From contig NZ_JALBFU010000004.1 of NCBI RefSeq assembly GCF_022662575.1, positions 143,039 through 207,038 of the forward strand: a stretch of DNA of 64,000 bases. The letters run 5' to 3'. Below, piece by piece: positions 10,001 to 18,307 of this stretch (positions are counted from its first letter, which is position 1; each line of letters opens with the position of its first letter). The notes under the pieces are model-generated. The model had not been told where the DNA came from. It did no database searches and worked only from the letters and a program-made list of their open reading frames with translations. A program made the position numbers and the translations under genes. The DNA is from Luteimonas aquatica (GTDB lineage: Bacteria; Pseudomonadota; Gammaproteobacteria; Xanthomonadales; Xanthomonadaceae).

Positions 10001-13000
10001 CGAAGGCACCCGCATCGACGTGAAAGCCGACAGCGTGGTGGTGTCCAACGACGCGGCCGATCCTCTGCACGCACCGGAAATCCTGCTCGCGGCCGCGCCG
10101 TCGGACGGGCAGGGCGCCGGCCTGCGCATCGAGGGCGGCAGCGCGATCGAGGCGCGCGGCGATCTTTCCGCCGGCAACCTGCGCCCGATCCTGATCGGCC
10201 GCGAGGCCGATGCGGCCAAGGGCATCGCCGCCGTCAGCGGCGACGGCGCGCTGCTGCGCCTGTCCAACGCGGGCGAGGCGCCGATCGTGCGCGCGAACGT
10301 GCCGGTTGCCGACCAGGCCCAGGGGCGCCTGGAAGTCGGCGCGGACGCGCAGTTGCACGGTGGCGCGTCACTGACGCTGGATTCCACCGGCGACACGCGC
10401 GTCTCCGCCGACGCCCTGCTGCAGGGCAAGTCGATCGCCGCCAATGCCGGTCGCATTCGTTTCGACAACGGCAGCCTTGAAAGCGGCGGCTCGGCGGACG
10501 CCGGCGGCCTGGTGATCGGCGAGAACAGCCTGAAGCAGTTCGCCGCCGCCGACCGCGTCAGCCTGCGCAGCTACGGCAGCATGGACTTCGTCGGCGACAT
10601 CGACCTGCGCGTCGACAAGGCGCTCACGCTCAGCGCCGGCACCTTCGCCAGCGACGGCGGCAAGGTGAACCTGTCCGCCGACCGGCTGACCATCGCCAAC
10701 GAGCTCGGCGCCAAGGGCAGCGGCGCCGCCGGGACCGGGACGCTGACGCTGGGTGGCCGCGAGGTCGCCTTCGGTCAGGGCGACGCCGCCTTCGCCGGCT
10801 TCGGCGGCGTCGCGGTGAGCGCCAAGGAGGCCGTCGTCGGCCGCGGCAAGGGCGTCTACGATTTCGGCGCGCTCGACGTCGACGTGCGCGCGCCGGTGAT
10901 CCGCGCCGACGCCGGCGCCGACAGCACGCTCAAGACCACCGGTGCGCTGCGCCTGTCGCGCAGCGCCGGCGAGGCCTCCGCGCAGGCGCCGCTGGGCGGC
11001 GCCTGGACCTTCGTCGGCGGCAGCCTGGAGAGCGATGCGCTGATCCGCGCCAATGCCGGATCGGTCGACCTGCAGGCGACGTCCGGCGACCTGCGGCTGA
11101 AGGCCGGCGGCCTGATCGACGTGTCCGGCGCCGAGAAGACCTTCTTCGACACCGCCGCCTACGCGCCTGGCGGCGCGATCGGTCTGCGCGCCGACAAGGG
11201 CGGCGTTTTCCTGGCCGAAGGCGCCACGCTCGACTTCTCCGCGCACGCGCGCGGCGGCGACGCCGGCAGCCTGGAAGTCAGCGCGCCGACGCGCAACGCG
11301 GAACTGCTGGGCACGCTCAAGGGCGGCGCCGGCCAGGGCGATGGCGGCAGCTTCGGCCTGGACGTGGGCGGCGCCGTCGACCTGGACGCGCTGTCGGCGC
11401 GGCTGGCCGCCAGCGGCATCGACGAGGCGATCGCGGTGAAGACCCGCGCCGGCAACCTCGTACTGTCCGAGGGCCACGCCTTGCACGCGCGGCGCGTCAG
11501 CCTGGTCGCCGACGGCGGCGAGGACACCGTGCAGCGCGATGCCGCCAACGGCAACGTCATCGTCGACGGCAGCATCGACGCCTCCGGCACGGCCGGCGGC
11601 AGCATCGACCTGTGGGGCCGCCACGGCGTGGCGGTGAACGGCAGCCTGCTGGCGAAGGGCTCGGCCGCCGACCAGCGCGGCGGCACGGTGCGGATCGGCA
11701 CCAGCGGCCACGGCGACGGCACGCTCGATGCCGAGCACGGCTACCAGAACGTCGACGCCGGCGCGGCCGGCATCATCGCGCTCGGCGAGCACGCGCGCAT
11801 CGACGTCTCCGGCGGCACCGTGGAATTCCGCGCGCCGCTGCTGCGCGGCGGCGAGGTCAACGTGACGATCGACGGCGACGCGCGCATCGCCGGCGCGCGC
11901 GAGGTCGGCATGGAGGCCTACGCGGTGTGGAGCACCACCGACGCCAGTACCGATCCGGGCAAGCACTTCGACGGCATCATCGATCCCGCCGGCTGGTACG
12001 ACGCCAAGGGCGAGCTGGTGGACGGCGCGCTGCGCGACCGCGGCGGCAACCTCGTCTACGCGCGGGCCGGCGGGGTCTGGCGCGATGCCGCCGGCAATCC
12101 GCTGTCCGCTCCCCCCAGCGCGGAGGACATGGCCCGCTATTTCTTCACCCCGGACGCGGCCAACGCCGACCACAGCCGGTTCTACGGCTATCTCGACGAG
12201 GACGCGCGCACGCCGGGCACCCTGATGGGCTTCGTGCAGCGGCCGGGCTTCGCCTTCGAGCAGCGTTTTGCGCACGTGGCCAACTTCCGCGCGCGCGCCG
12301 GCATCGAGCTGCGCAACCCCGACGCCGACGTCAACGGCGGCGCGGTCAGCGTGCTGACCGGCTGGAACCTCGGCTCGGGCGAGACGCCCGACGCGCTGGA
12401 CTACCGCTACAACGGCAACGCGCCGGTGCTGACGCTGCGCGCGCAAAAGGACGTCGTCATCAAGGCCAGCCTCAGCGACGGCTTCTTCCAGCTCGCCAAC
12501 AAGTACGGCGGCGGCGGTCCGCAGTCCTCGTTCGGCGTCGTCGACCCGCTGTGGGGCAATGCGCTGAACGTCTTCGCCGGCTACAGCGGCTACGATTTCT
12601 CCGCGCTGGTGGCGCGGCCCACGGACGGCATCGCGGGCGATCCGGCGCAGGTCGCGCAGTACTACGCCCAGTACAAGATGCTGCTGGACATGCTGCTCGA
12701 GAAGCCGCCGGAACTCGGCGGCGGGCTGGAGTGGATGACCATCTTCCCGTACTTCACCGACTACGGGATTCCGGTGGACCCGGGCCTGCCCGGCGCGCCG
12801 CCGCCGCCGACCGGCCCGGCCGACTACGAAAACTATCTCGCCGCCTACAGGAGCTATCTCCTGGCCGCCTACAACGCCGGAAACTCGACGTTCACGGTGC
12901 CCGAGTTCCAGCCGCCCGCCCTGCCCGTGCTCGGCCCGGTGCCGCCGGGCAAGCGCTACAACGCGCCGTCGCTGCAGGCGCGCATCGACAATCCGCTGCC

Positions 13001-16000
13001 GCTGGCGACCGCCACCCTGATCGGCGGCGACAGCAGCCGCTACCGCATCGTCGCCGGCGCCGACCTGTCCAGCGTGCGCCCCGACGCGGTGCGCGAGGGC
13101 GGCGAGGGCGATGTCGTGCTCGACGGCCATCGCCGCTTCCAGGAGGCGGGCAGGAGCGACGTGCTCACGCCGACCACGGTGCGCACCGGCACCGGCGAGA
13201 TCGACATGGTCGCCGCGAACGACCTGCGCTTTGCCGACGTGCTGTCCCCGGCGAGCATCTACACCGCCGGGCGCCCGGTGGCCGGCACCCAGCCCGGGGT
13301 CGATGTCGAGGTGAAATACGGCGAGGGGCAGAACGACCCCGCCAGCAGCCGCATCGCCGACGTGGTCGTCGGCGCCAACGCCAACGCCGAGGCGGCCGGC
13401 GACATCCTGCTCGAGGCGGGCCGCGACATCCTCGGCAATCGCCAGCTCTACGACGTGGACGGCAGCATCACCGGCCTGGCGGGCAACTACATCGCGCAGT
13501 ACTGGTGGCCGTGGCTGCAGGTCGGCAATCCGCTCAACGCCAACCAGGACGGCCTGGCGGCGGGATGGATCAACTTCGGCGGCTTCGCCCAGGGCGTGAT
13601 GAGCGTCGGCGGCAACGTCCGGGTGCGCGCCGACCGCGACATCCGCGAGCTGTCGGTCTCGCTGCCCAGCAACTACGTGGTCGACGCCGACGCGTCGGGC
13701 GGGCGCCGCACCTACGGCGGCGGCAACCTCGAGGTTGCCGCCGGGCGCGACGTGCTCGGCGGCGACTACTACGTCGCCAAGGGCGCGGGCACGCTCAAGG
13801 CCGGCGGCAGCCTCGGCTCGGCCTTCACCCTCGACGAGCAGGGCCCGAACGGGCAGACGCTGTCCTCGGCGGTGGCCCCGGTGTTCGCCGTGCAGGGCGA
13901 CAGCGCGTGGTCGATCCAGGCCGGGCGCGGCGCCGAGATCGGCGCGATCGTCAATCCCATGGACCTGGACGCCAACAGCTTCAGCTTCGTGTTCGACAAT
14001 CTCATCGCGGCGGCGGCCGAGACCGGCCTGGGCGCCGGATCGGCCATCGACATCACCGCCATCGACGGCGACCTGCGCATGAGCACCCTGCTGATGCCGG
14101 GTGCGCTGTTCGGCTACGGCGCGCGCGGCACCTTCCCGGGCGACGACGCCAGCCGCGCCAAATCGCCGATGTTCGACAACCTCCTGCCGGCGAGCCTGCG
14201 CATGGCGGCGCTCGGCGGCGGGCTGACGGTGGAGCGCGGCGGCCGGCTCTACCCGTCGGCGCTCGGCCAGCTGCAACTGCTGGCCGAGGGCGACATCGCG
14301 CTCCACAACGTGACCGGCCTGCCCGGGGAGACGTTGACGATGCTGGACGTCCCGCTCGCCTCCGGCGGCGACATTTCCACGAACCTGCGCGACCAGAAAC
14401 TGAACCTGCATCGCGACGATGCCGAGCCGGTACGGATCTACAGCGCCCAGGGCGACATCGTCAACGGCCTGGACAGCGAGGGCATGAGCGTCGGTCCCTT
14501 GACGCTGGACCTGCCCAAGCCGGCGCGCATCCGCGCCGGCCGCGACATCGTCAACCTCGACCTGCGCGCCCAGAACTACGCCGCCTCCGACATCACGCAG
14601 ATCGCCGCCGGCCGCGACCTCTACTACACGCCAGCCAGGGGCGCGAGTTCCACCAGCCAGCTGCTGGTCGAAGTCGGCGGTCCCGGCCTGCTGGAAGTGC
14701 AGGCCGGCCGCAACATCGGGCCGCTCAATCCCTACGACGTCAACACCAGCCTGACCGCGAACACCGGCGGCTTCCGCACCATCGGCGATCGCGACAACGC
14801 CGGCCTGCCCGCCGACGGCGCCGACATCGCCGTGCGCTTCGGCGTCGGGCCGGGCATCGCCACCGGCGCGTTCGCCGCGCGCTATCTCGATCCCGCCGCG
14901 GCGGACGCCACCGACGCCTATCGCGCCTGGCTGTCGGAGTTCGTGCTGCGCCTGGAGAACGACCGCCTGCGGCGCGAGGGCCGGCCGCCGCTGGCCTCGA
15001 TGAGTCCCGAGGAGGCCTGGACGGCGTTCGGCAAGCTCTCGGCCGAACAGCGCCAGCCGCTGGTGGACCGCGTCTTCCTCGACATCCTCAAGCAGGTCGG
15101 CATCGACTACCAGAATCCCGCCAGTCCCGACTACCGGCAGTACCGGCGCGGATACGAGGCCATCAACACGCTGTTCCCGGCGCAGTACGGCTACACCGCG
15201 AACAACCTGGAAGGCGGCGAGAACGGCGCGGCGCAGCGGGTGCGCACCGGCAGCCTCGACATGCGCGGCTCGACCTTGCAGACGCAGCGCGGCGGCGACG
15301 TGCGCATCATCGGGCCCGGCGGCGGCGTGCTGGTGGGCAGCGCGGCGGCGGCGCCGATCATCTTCGACCCGTCCGGCAACGTGATCGTCGGCCCGAAGGA
15401 CCTCGGCATCCTGGCGATGCAGGCCGGAGACATCGGCCTGTTCACCGACGACAGCGTGCTGCTCGCGCAAAGCCGCGTCTTCACCCAGCGCGGCGGCGAC
15501 CTGACGATGTGGAGTTCCAACGGCGACATCAACGCCGGCAAGGGCGCCAAGACCAGCTCCGAGAAGTCGCGCAACGCCTATCTGTGCGACACCGACCATT
15601 TCTGCCAGGTCGACGCCAGCGGCCAGATCAGCGGCGCCGGCATCGCCGCCTCGCAGACCGATCCGGACGGCGAGCCCGGAGACGCGGTGCTGGTGGCGCC
15701 GCGCGGCACCGTCGATGCGGGCGATGCCGGCATCCGCGTCAGCGGCAACCTGATCGTCGCCGCCCAGTTCGTCGCCAATGCCGACAACATCCAGGTGCAG
15801 GGCGAGACCGTCGGCGTGCAGGGCGCGCGCGGCACCGACAGCGGCGCGCTGACCGCGGCCTCCTCGGCGGCCTCGGCCGTGTCCGATGCCGCGGGCAATC
15901 TCGCCGAGCAGCGGCCGGCGCAGGCGCGCGACGTGCCGGCGGTGATCTCGGTGCAGGTGATCGGCTTCGGCAACTGCGCGCCCGAGGATCCGCGCTGCAA

Positions 16001-16013
16001 GGCGCGGCAGTAG
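4035..16013 (+). CDS. Giant filamentous-haemagglutinin-family exoprotein (3992 aa)
   Basis: A signal peptide (VLLLSAAISAALFDQAQAQ) precedes an Ala-rich helix and then an FHA/TPS-like secretion domain at about residues 110-330. That domain carries TPS hallmarks such as ILNWETFNVG, FDQ and LLNRNGVVFGGASQVNTHSLLASSLD. More than 3,000 residues of repetitive right-handed beta-helix sequence follow (GGxxxLxxxGDI, short strands rich in Gly, Asp and Ala). The last several hundred residues, with GRDIVNLDL and GRDLYY motifs, look like the DUF3739-type end of this family. There is no CdiA-like toxin tail; the protein ends in a Cys pair (GNCAPEDPRC). ATG 4035 is preferred over TTG 4029 because AAGGA at 4023-4027 gives proper spacing. 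The likely role is a surface adhesin or biofilm protein. No TpsB transporter gene lies next to it; instead there are ExbD, TonB and a porin upstream. Confidence 0.85.
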   Translation: MTRNRSVSRPVRVLLLSAAISAALFDQAQAQSNPFLRRGGNPGEEAARAAQRQGLQSVQAQQMAQKSLQAFQRAAQLRASLDAVQAAARAAAAQSGGGIPDGLVKGGLKVVDNVIVDTGPIQAGDPRLSWNNIWFGAKDPKQTVADGQTQVTIEQTQKKAILNWETFNVGTRTTVKFDQSAGGKEASQWIALNRVNDPNAAPSRILGRIEAEGQVYLLNRNGVVFGGASQVNTHSLLASSLDLFSADIAQSNQKFLGQGLRGGTGLSDVLTGIEQLQQGHTPGDIRIEAGARIGTGAGGYSLIVGANVENAGSVSAQDGQAMLVATALGVRRDTSGANTRDNRLPLTFEGFFVGSETDLSGTGRLVNTGIVSSKRGDATLVGYRVEQRGLVSASTSISRPGSISLLALDQIGARNGSGLGNNYGGVLELGKDSVTSIVPELDGETTTSGGSADKAFVPPSMTLAGAQVGFRENSLVLAPGAKVDVVGLGSNLDASARRPPLNSRILMETGSTINVAGLADVQLDMSSNLVEIPRVGQNELADSPNQRNGAFYRQQVVFDRREQGTRGDGVKWVGSPLLNALGYTDQVPRKIDEMLIHGGTVNVIGRDFVMQKGSKIDLDGGFVHFLGGMVETQRLLGADGRVYDLSTADPMLNYVGFAGEQRLDHSRWGVSETYTSPLVGSRRYYESDYVQGGNAGTLNIELARDNARADQPGALILDGDLSARAIAGRYQVKFGQAPKNGALNIGGNSALLEKAFAFGPPADTRSWQIREDRTGLSEGIGMDTPVASLPGGALPPQDPDNPASWSVLSADMVREAGLGSVSIGSRGVIAVEAKTELQVADGGRIALSAGRVEVQGGLTAHAGEIALTSAGGEVYPVGGSAGEYFGRGDVVVGAGAKLDVSGNWVNDNGLQLDRQVGKAFIDGGSITLTARQKGYTSADGVEHDASGSILLEKGAVLDASSGGYVDASGKLAMRDGRPLGAGGDIALQTYVRPPGDGGDPTYLIDNPKLDDSVGRLQFQDATLRADGFARGGTLALRAFGIRIGGDAPADARVLHLDGGFFDGKAFGGYDLSAETDATIVAGTQVRVSQRNLVPDVNALRRAATGTDIRAALPGNGGSAYATLGQLDPFYRPATDFAMRAGDYLGLVAGDPTGTNPVTGTLLLDRGAQLTLDPGGKVALGGRGQVSVLGDITAHGGSISLSGSMPAAAFNSGSRTNSVWVGADSRLDVSGLALTDPLAPPRPGSDGQLRPRTGKVLDGGSITLSNEGGYVVVEDGAQLDLSGARAVFDLPGGPNPSRPGTDTLQPRAVWSDGGILTLASSAGLFFDGRIAAAGGDAAARGGELHLVPLAQDASLNPDALRAEGIVFEQSGSRLPAELRPGDVVEPGQDKPSGLLYFAADRLQGSGIDTLVAGNQTPDGAAEEASLVPIAFSGNVDLSVARAIQFNAPLYTMLPAGSSDLAAVGSGNQVRLRAAYVGLNGFRPRGGTTPELPTLAQPGATSLTVVADHIDLGGQFALSNVGQASFESRGDIRFHTPSPYAVNQDGSARLGELLSAGDLTFKAAQLYPGSGEGFLVRAVGATDPLTGTRADTRITVLPNGQRGVPLSADGALFFDATTIEQQGTIRAPSGRIVLGITDPTDAAARALFGNRELAATQRVHLADGSLTSVSLEGAILPYGTTVDGLQWRYDTGGNGGNLGLNAPPQKRIEFGGADIALDTGATIDLSGGGDLQAIEWVPGTGGSRDLLSPYNTSYANGGSDQVPLYPDARGVYAIVPGLQSPVAATDPIFDKGASPAALGRAVYLSGVPGLPDGVYTLLPAKYATLPGALRVVQRPGTQDATSTQNLVLPDGSVRVSGYFVDGLTGARDARSTQFEVQSRQVWGQYSEYTVTGANRFFADLAARGGKAAPQLARDAGQLILSATRTLDLGATLKTGADKGGAAAQIDIASRALQVRDTDHDALAGYVQLDVNALNALGAGSLLIGGIREQTAEGTRIDVKADSVVVSNDAADPLHAPEILLAAAPSDGQGAGLRIEGGSAIEARGDLSAGNLRPILIGREADAAKGIAAVSGDGALLRLSNAGEAPIVRANVPVADQAQGRLEVGADAQLHGGASLTLDSTGDTRVSADALLQGKSIAANAGRIRFDNGSLESGGSADAGGLVIGENSLKQFAAADRVSLRSYGSMDFVGDIDLRVDKALTLSAGTFASDGGKVNLSADRLTIANELGAKGSGAAGTGTLTLGGREVAFGQGDAAFAGFGGVAVSAKEAVVGRGKGVYDFGALDVDVRAPVIRADAGADSTLKTTGALRLSRSAGEASAQAPLGGAWTFVGGSLESDALIRANAGSVDLQATSGDLRLKAGGLIDVSGAEKTFFDTAAYAPGGAIGLRADKGGVFLAEGATLDFSAHARGGDAGSLEVSAPTRNAELLGTLKGGAGQGDGGSFGLDVGGAVDLDALSARLAASGIDEAIAVKTRAGNLVLSEGHALHARRVSLVADGGEDTVQRDAANGNVIVDGSIDASGTAGGSIDLWGRHGVAVNGSLLAKGSAADQRGGTVRIGTSGHGDGTLDAEHGYQNVDAGAAGIIALGEHARIDVSGGTVEFRAPLLRGGEVNVTIDGDARIAGAREVGMEAYAVWSTTDASTDPGKHFDGIIDPAGWYDAKGELVDGALRDRGGNLVYARAGGVWRDAAGNPLSAPPSAEDMARYFFTPDAANADHSRFYGYLDEDARTPGTLMGFVQRPGFAFEQRFAHVANFRARAGIELRNPDADVNGGAVSVLTGWNLGSGETPDALDYRYNGNAPVLTLRAQKDVVIKASLSDGFFQLANKYGGGGPQSSFGVVDPLWGNALNVFAGYSGYDFSALVARPTDGIAGDPAQVAQYYAQYKMLLDMLLEKPPELGGGLEWMTIFPYFTDYGIPVDPGLPGAPPPPTGPADYENYLAAYRSYLLAAYNAGNSTFTVPEFQPPALPVLGPVPPGKRYNAPSLQARIDNPLPLATATLIGGDSSRYRIVAGADLSSVRPDAVREGGEGDVVLDGHRRFQEAGRSDVLTPTTVRTGTGEIDMVAANDLRFADVLSPASIYTAGRPVAGTQPGVDVEVKYGEGQNDPASSRIADVVVGANANAEAAGDILLEAGRDILGNRQLYDVDGSITGLAGNYIAQYWWPWLQVGNPLNANQDGLAAGWINFGGFAQGVMSVGGNVRVRADRDIRELSVSLPSNYVVDADASGGRRTYGGGNLEVAAGRDVLGGDYYVAKGAGTLKAGGSLGSAFTLDEQGPNGQTLSSAVAPVFAVQGDSAWSIQAGRGAEIGAIVNPMDLDANSFSFVFDNLIAAAAETGLGAGSAIDITAIDGDLRMSTLLMPGALFGYGARGTFPGDDASRAKSPMFDNLLPASLRMAALGGGLTVERGGRLYPSALGQLQLLAEGDIALHNVTGLPGETLTMLDVPLASGGDISTNLRDQKLNLHRDDAEPVRIYSAQGDIVNGLDSEGMSVGPLTLDLPKPARIRAGRDIVNLDLRAQNYAASDITQIAAGRDLYYTPARGASSTSQLLVEVGGPGLLEVQAGRNIGPLNPYDVNTSLTANTGGFRTIGDRDNAGLPADGADIAVRFGVGPGIATGAFAARYLDPAAADATDAYRAWLSEFVLRLENDRLRREGRPPLASMSPEEAWTAFGKLSAEQRQPLVDRVFLDILKQVGIDYQNPASPDYRQYRRGYEAINTLFPAQYGYTANNLEGGENGAAQRVRTGSLDMRGSTLQTQRGGDVRIIGPGGGVLVGSAAAAPIIFDPSGNVIVGPKDLGILAMQAGDIGLFTDDSVLLAQSRVFTQRGGDLTMWSSNGDINAGKGAKTSSEKSRNAYLCDTDHFCQVDASGQISGAGIAASQTDPDGEPGDAVLVAPRGTVDAGDAGIRVSGNLIVAAQFVANADNIQVQGETVGVQGARGTDSGALTAASSAASAVSDAAGNLAEQRPAQARDVPAVISVQVIGFGNCAPEDPRCKARQ

Positions 16014-16339
16014 CGAAGCGGCGCGGCCTCGCGATGCCGGCCGAGGCTCGCGCCGCGGAAAATCCGTCCGCTCCATCGAATAAATGCCGGAGCGGATCCG
16101 GCAGGGTATTTATCCCGGCGCCGCTTCGAAAAACGCGCGCGTCCGGCAGATGCCGGCAGCCGGCATGAATGGGGTGCGTCGGATTATGACCGCTTGCAGG
16201 CGCACGTCACTAAAGATTCACCTCTCCGACACTGGCCGATAATCGGGGCGGCCGAGAATCTCCGCGCGCTCAGCCCAATGAGGGCGCACACATGGAAATT
16301 ATCCCCCCGGACCACGCGTCCCATCTCTGGAGATTATCA
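16014..16339. other. Intergenic region after the giant gene
   Basis: Just after the stop lies an imperfect hairpin: GGCGCGGCCTCG (16020-16031) pairs with CGAGGC-T-CGCGCC (16042-16054) with one bulged T. It lacks a T-run but may end transcription. Near 16236-16246 there is a perfect small palindrome CCGAT-A-ATCGG, which could be an operator for the next gene. No convincing sigma-70 promoter and no small gene were seen. Confidence 0.4.
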
Positions 16340-17728
16340 GTGTCTCACGCAGCCTTCACTTCGCGCGGCCTCAGCGCGCTCGCTCTTGCCACGACGGCCC
16401 TGCTGTTCGCGGGCTCCGCTCTGGCCGCCGAGAATCTGTATGGCGGTGGCGCCACCTTCCCGGCCGTTCCCTACGTCGGTAGCGCGTATCTCACCCCCAA
16501 CCCGGACGCCCGCCTGTCGACGAACATCACCGGCCACAACCCGGGTCCGGGCTTCACCGTCGCCGGCATCGGCACCGGCTCGGTGTTCGCCGCCTACACC
16601 ACCAACACCACCAACAAGATCGGCTACTGCCAGACCGGCAGCGGCCTGGGCAAGCAGACGCTGACCGGCGCCGTCGCCGCCAACCAGAGCTGCCGCGACT
16701 TCAGCGCCAGCCCGGTCGCGCTCAGCGCCGGCGCCGCGCAGCCCGACTTCACCGGCACGGATTCGCCGATCAGCACCAATGACTACAACGCCTTCAACAG
16801 CAACACCGCCCTGCTCGGTGCCCGTACCGGCATCGTGCAGGTGCCGACGCTGGCCGGCGCCATCGCCCTGCCGCACAACGCTTCGGTCAACGGCGTCACC
16901 CAGCTGCAGCTGACCGTGCCGCAGATCTGCGCGATCTACTCGGCCAAGGTGAAGACCTGGAACAACGTGCGCAGCGACGGCACCTACAACACCACCACCG
17001 GCGTGGCTGTGGGCACGGGCAACATCAACATCGTCTACCGCACCGACGGCAGCGGCACCACGTTCGCCTTCACCAGCTTCCTGCGCGCCAAGTGCAACCC
17101 GGCCGGCCAGCCGCATCCGGACGTCCCGGCCGGCTTCGTGTTCGCGCCGAACCAGAGCTTCGCCGCCGCGATCCCCGGCGGCGTGGCCATCTATGCCGCC
17201 TCCACCGCCGCCAGCGGCAACAACGGCGTGGTGACGGCCGTGCGCACCACGGTGAGCAACGGCCTGGGCTACGCCGATTTCGGCGAAGTCGCGGCGCAGA
17301 CGGGCACCAAGTTCGCCCATGTCGGCACCACCAGCGCCACGTACTACAGCCCGGCCACGTTCGGCAGCACCGGTCCGATCAGCATCAACCCGACCTATCT
17401 CAAGCAGGGCCAGGTGCTGGACGGCGCGACGCTGAACGCCGCTCCGGGTTCGCAGACGGCCACCGTGAAGAACTGCCTGCTCGTGGTCGATCCGGCCGCG
17501 CCGATCTCCGGCACGTATCCGATCGCCGCCATCACCTACCTCAACGCCTATTACGGCGGCAACGGCACGGCTGCCAAGATCCAGGCGCTCAAGGATCTGC
17601 TGGGCATCTTCTACAACGTCAATCCGCGTCCGACGCTGCCCGCCGGTTTCGCCTACGTCAACGGCAACGCGATCTTCAACTCGACCGTCGCCGGCTCCAC
17701 CGGCAAGATCAACACCTGCATCAACTGA
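16340..17728 (+). CDS. PstS/DING-like periplasmic substrate-binding protein
   Basis: 462 residues from the GTG at 16340, which has GGAG seven bases upstream and is followed at once by a signal peptide (LSALALATTALLFAGSALA, then AENLYGGGATFP). The mature N-terminus with GGGATFP is the hallmark of PstS/DING phosphate-binding proteins. Further PBP features are the phosphate-loop-like YRTDGSGTTFAFTSFL and a Pro/Gly-rich middle. It is longer than classical PstS (about 340 residues), and no pstCAB genes are near, so it is not part of a normal Pst transporter operon. Such stand-alone homologues are known as secreted or periplasmic phosphate binders. It ends in a strong terminator, so it is a monocistronic gene. 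The ligand is not proven. Confidence 0.75.
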   Translation: MSHAAFTSRGLSALALATTALLFAGSALAAENLYGGGATFPAVPYVGSAYLTPNPDARLSTNITGHNPGPGFTVAGIGTGSVFAAYTTNTTNKIGYCQTGSGLGKQTLTGAVAANQSCRDFSASPVALSAGAAQPDFTGTDSPISTNDYNAFNSNTALLGARTGIVQVPTLAGAIALPHNASVNGVTQLQLTVPQICAIYSAKVKTWNNVRSDGTYNTTTGVAVGTGNINIVYRTDGSGTTFAFTSFLRAKCNPAGQPHPDVPAGFVFAPNQSFAAAIPGGVAIYAASTAASGNNGVVTAVRTTVSNGLGYADFGEVAAQTGTKFAHVGTTSATYYSPATFGSTGPISINPTYLKQGQVLDGATLNAAPGSQTATVKNCLLVVDPAAPISGTYPIAAITYLNAYYGGNGTAAKIQALKDLLGIFYNVNPRPTLPAGFAYVNGNAIFNSTVAGSTGKINTCIN

Positions 17729-17750
17729 TCTTCGTAGAAAGTCAGCGCGT

Positions 17751-17790
17751 AAAAAATCCCCCCGGAGCGATCCGGGGGGATTTGCTTTTT
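17751..17790 (+). terminator. Rho-independent terminator after the PstS-like gene
   Basis: A perfect 11-bp stem ATCCCCCCGGA / TCCGGGGGGAT (17756-17766 and 17771-17781) with a GCGA tetraloop is followed by TTGCTTTTT and preceded by a run of A. It stops plus-strand transcription 23 bases after the PstS-like stop codon. The A-run on the left means it can also serve the convergent minus-strand gene. Confidence 0.92.
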
Positions 17791-17815
17791 CCGTCTGAAG
17801 CGAAGGATGGAGGAA

Positions 17816-18307
17816 TCAGTCGGCGCCGCAGAAGCAGGTGGCGTTCGCGGCCGCGCTGCCGTTGGCGGGCGCGGCCACCAGCAGCGCGCAGTCGGCCTCG
17901 GTCACGGTCTCGGTGGCGGAAGCCTGCTGGCTGCAGGCGCCGGCCAGCGCCTTGCCGGTCTTGCCCGCCTTCAGCGCCGCCTCGCAGCTCGCCGAGACCT
18001 CGTCGCCGCTGGCCAGCTTGCCGGTGCTCGACACCGCGACGGTGGAACCGGCGGCCGAGGCGACGCCCAGGCCGATCACCTCGACCTTGCGCGCGCCGCT
18101 CGGGCAGGCGTTGACCGCGGTGCAGTAGGCCGAGTCGTCGGCGGTGGCGGTGCCCTTGGCCGTGCCGAACACCTGCACGACGCCGGGGAAGTAGTTCACG
18201 GTCTTGCAGCTTCCCGCATAGGCGTCGGGCGCGAGCCCGATGACGCTCACCAGCGCGACCGCCGCCATAGTCAGGGGTTTCCTTGCAGTGAAAGCCATGA
18301 ATTTCAT
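17816..18307 (-). CDS. Small exported cysteine-rich protein, unknown function
   Basis: 163 residues. The N-terminus MKFMAFTARKPLTMAAVALVSVIG, ending at APDAYA, is a clear signal peptide. The mature part of about 132 residues holds eight cysteines (SCKT, YCTAVNAC, SCEA, ACSQ, DCAL, TCFC), which would suit four disulfides in the periplasm or outside the cell. It is rich in Ala, Ser and Thr, and no known domain is recognisable. The start has CGGAGA eight bases upstream. It is convergent to the PstS-like gene and shares its terminator region. An ATG at codon 4 is an alternative start. Confidence 0.7.
   Translation of the reverse strand: MKFMAFTARKPLTMAAVALVSVIGLAPDAYAGSCKTVNYFPGVVQVFGTAKGTATADDSAYCTAVNACPSGARKVEVIGLGVASAAGSTVAVSSTGKLASGDEVSASCEAALKAGKTGKALAGACSQQASATETVTEADCALLVAAPANGSAAANATCFCGAD

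Noticed and set aside
4203..16076. Very long open frames on the minus strand opposite the giant gene (about 2051 and 1902 codons) and a long plus-strand alternative frame near 11612-16168
   Set aside because: They are shadows caused by high GC content. Their products are Arg/Ala/Gly/Val-rich with no domains, while the opposite strand encodes a clean exported beta-helical protein.
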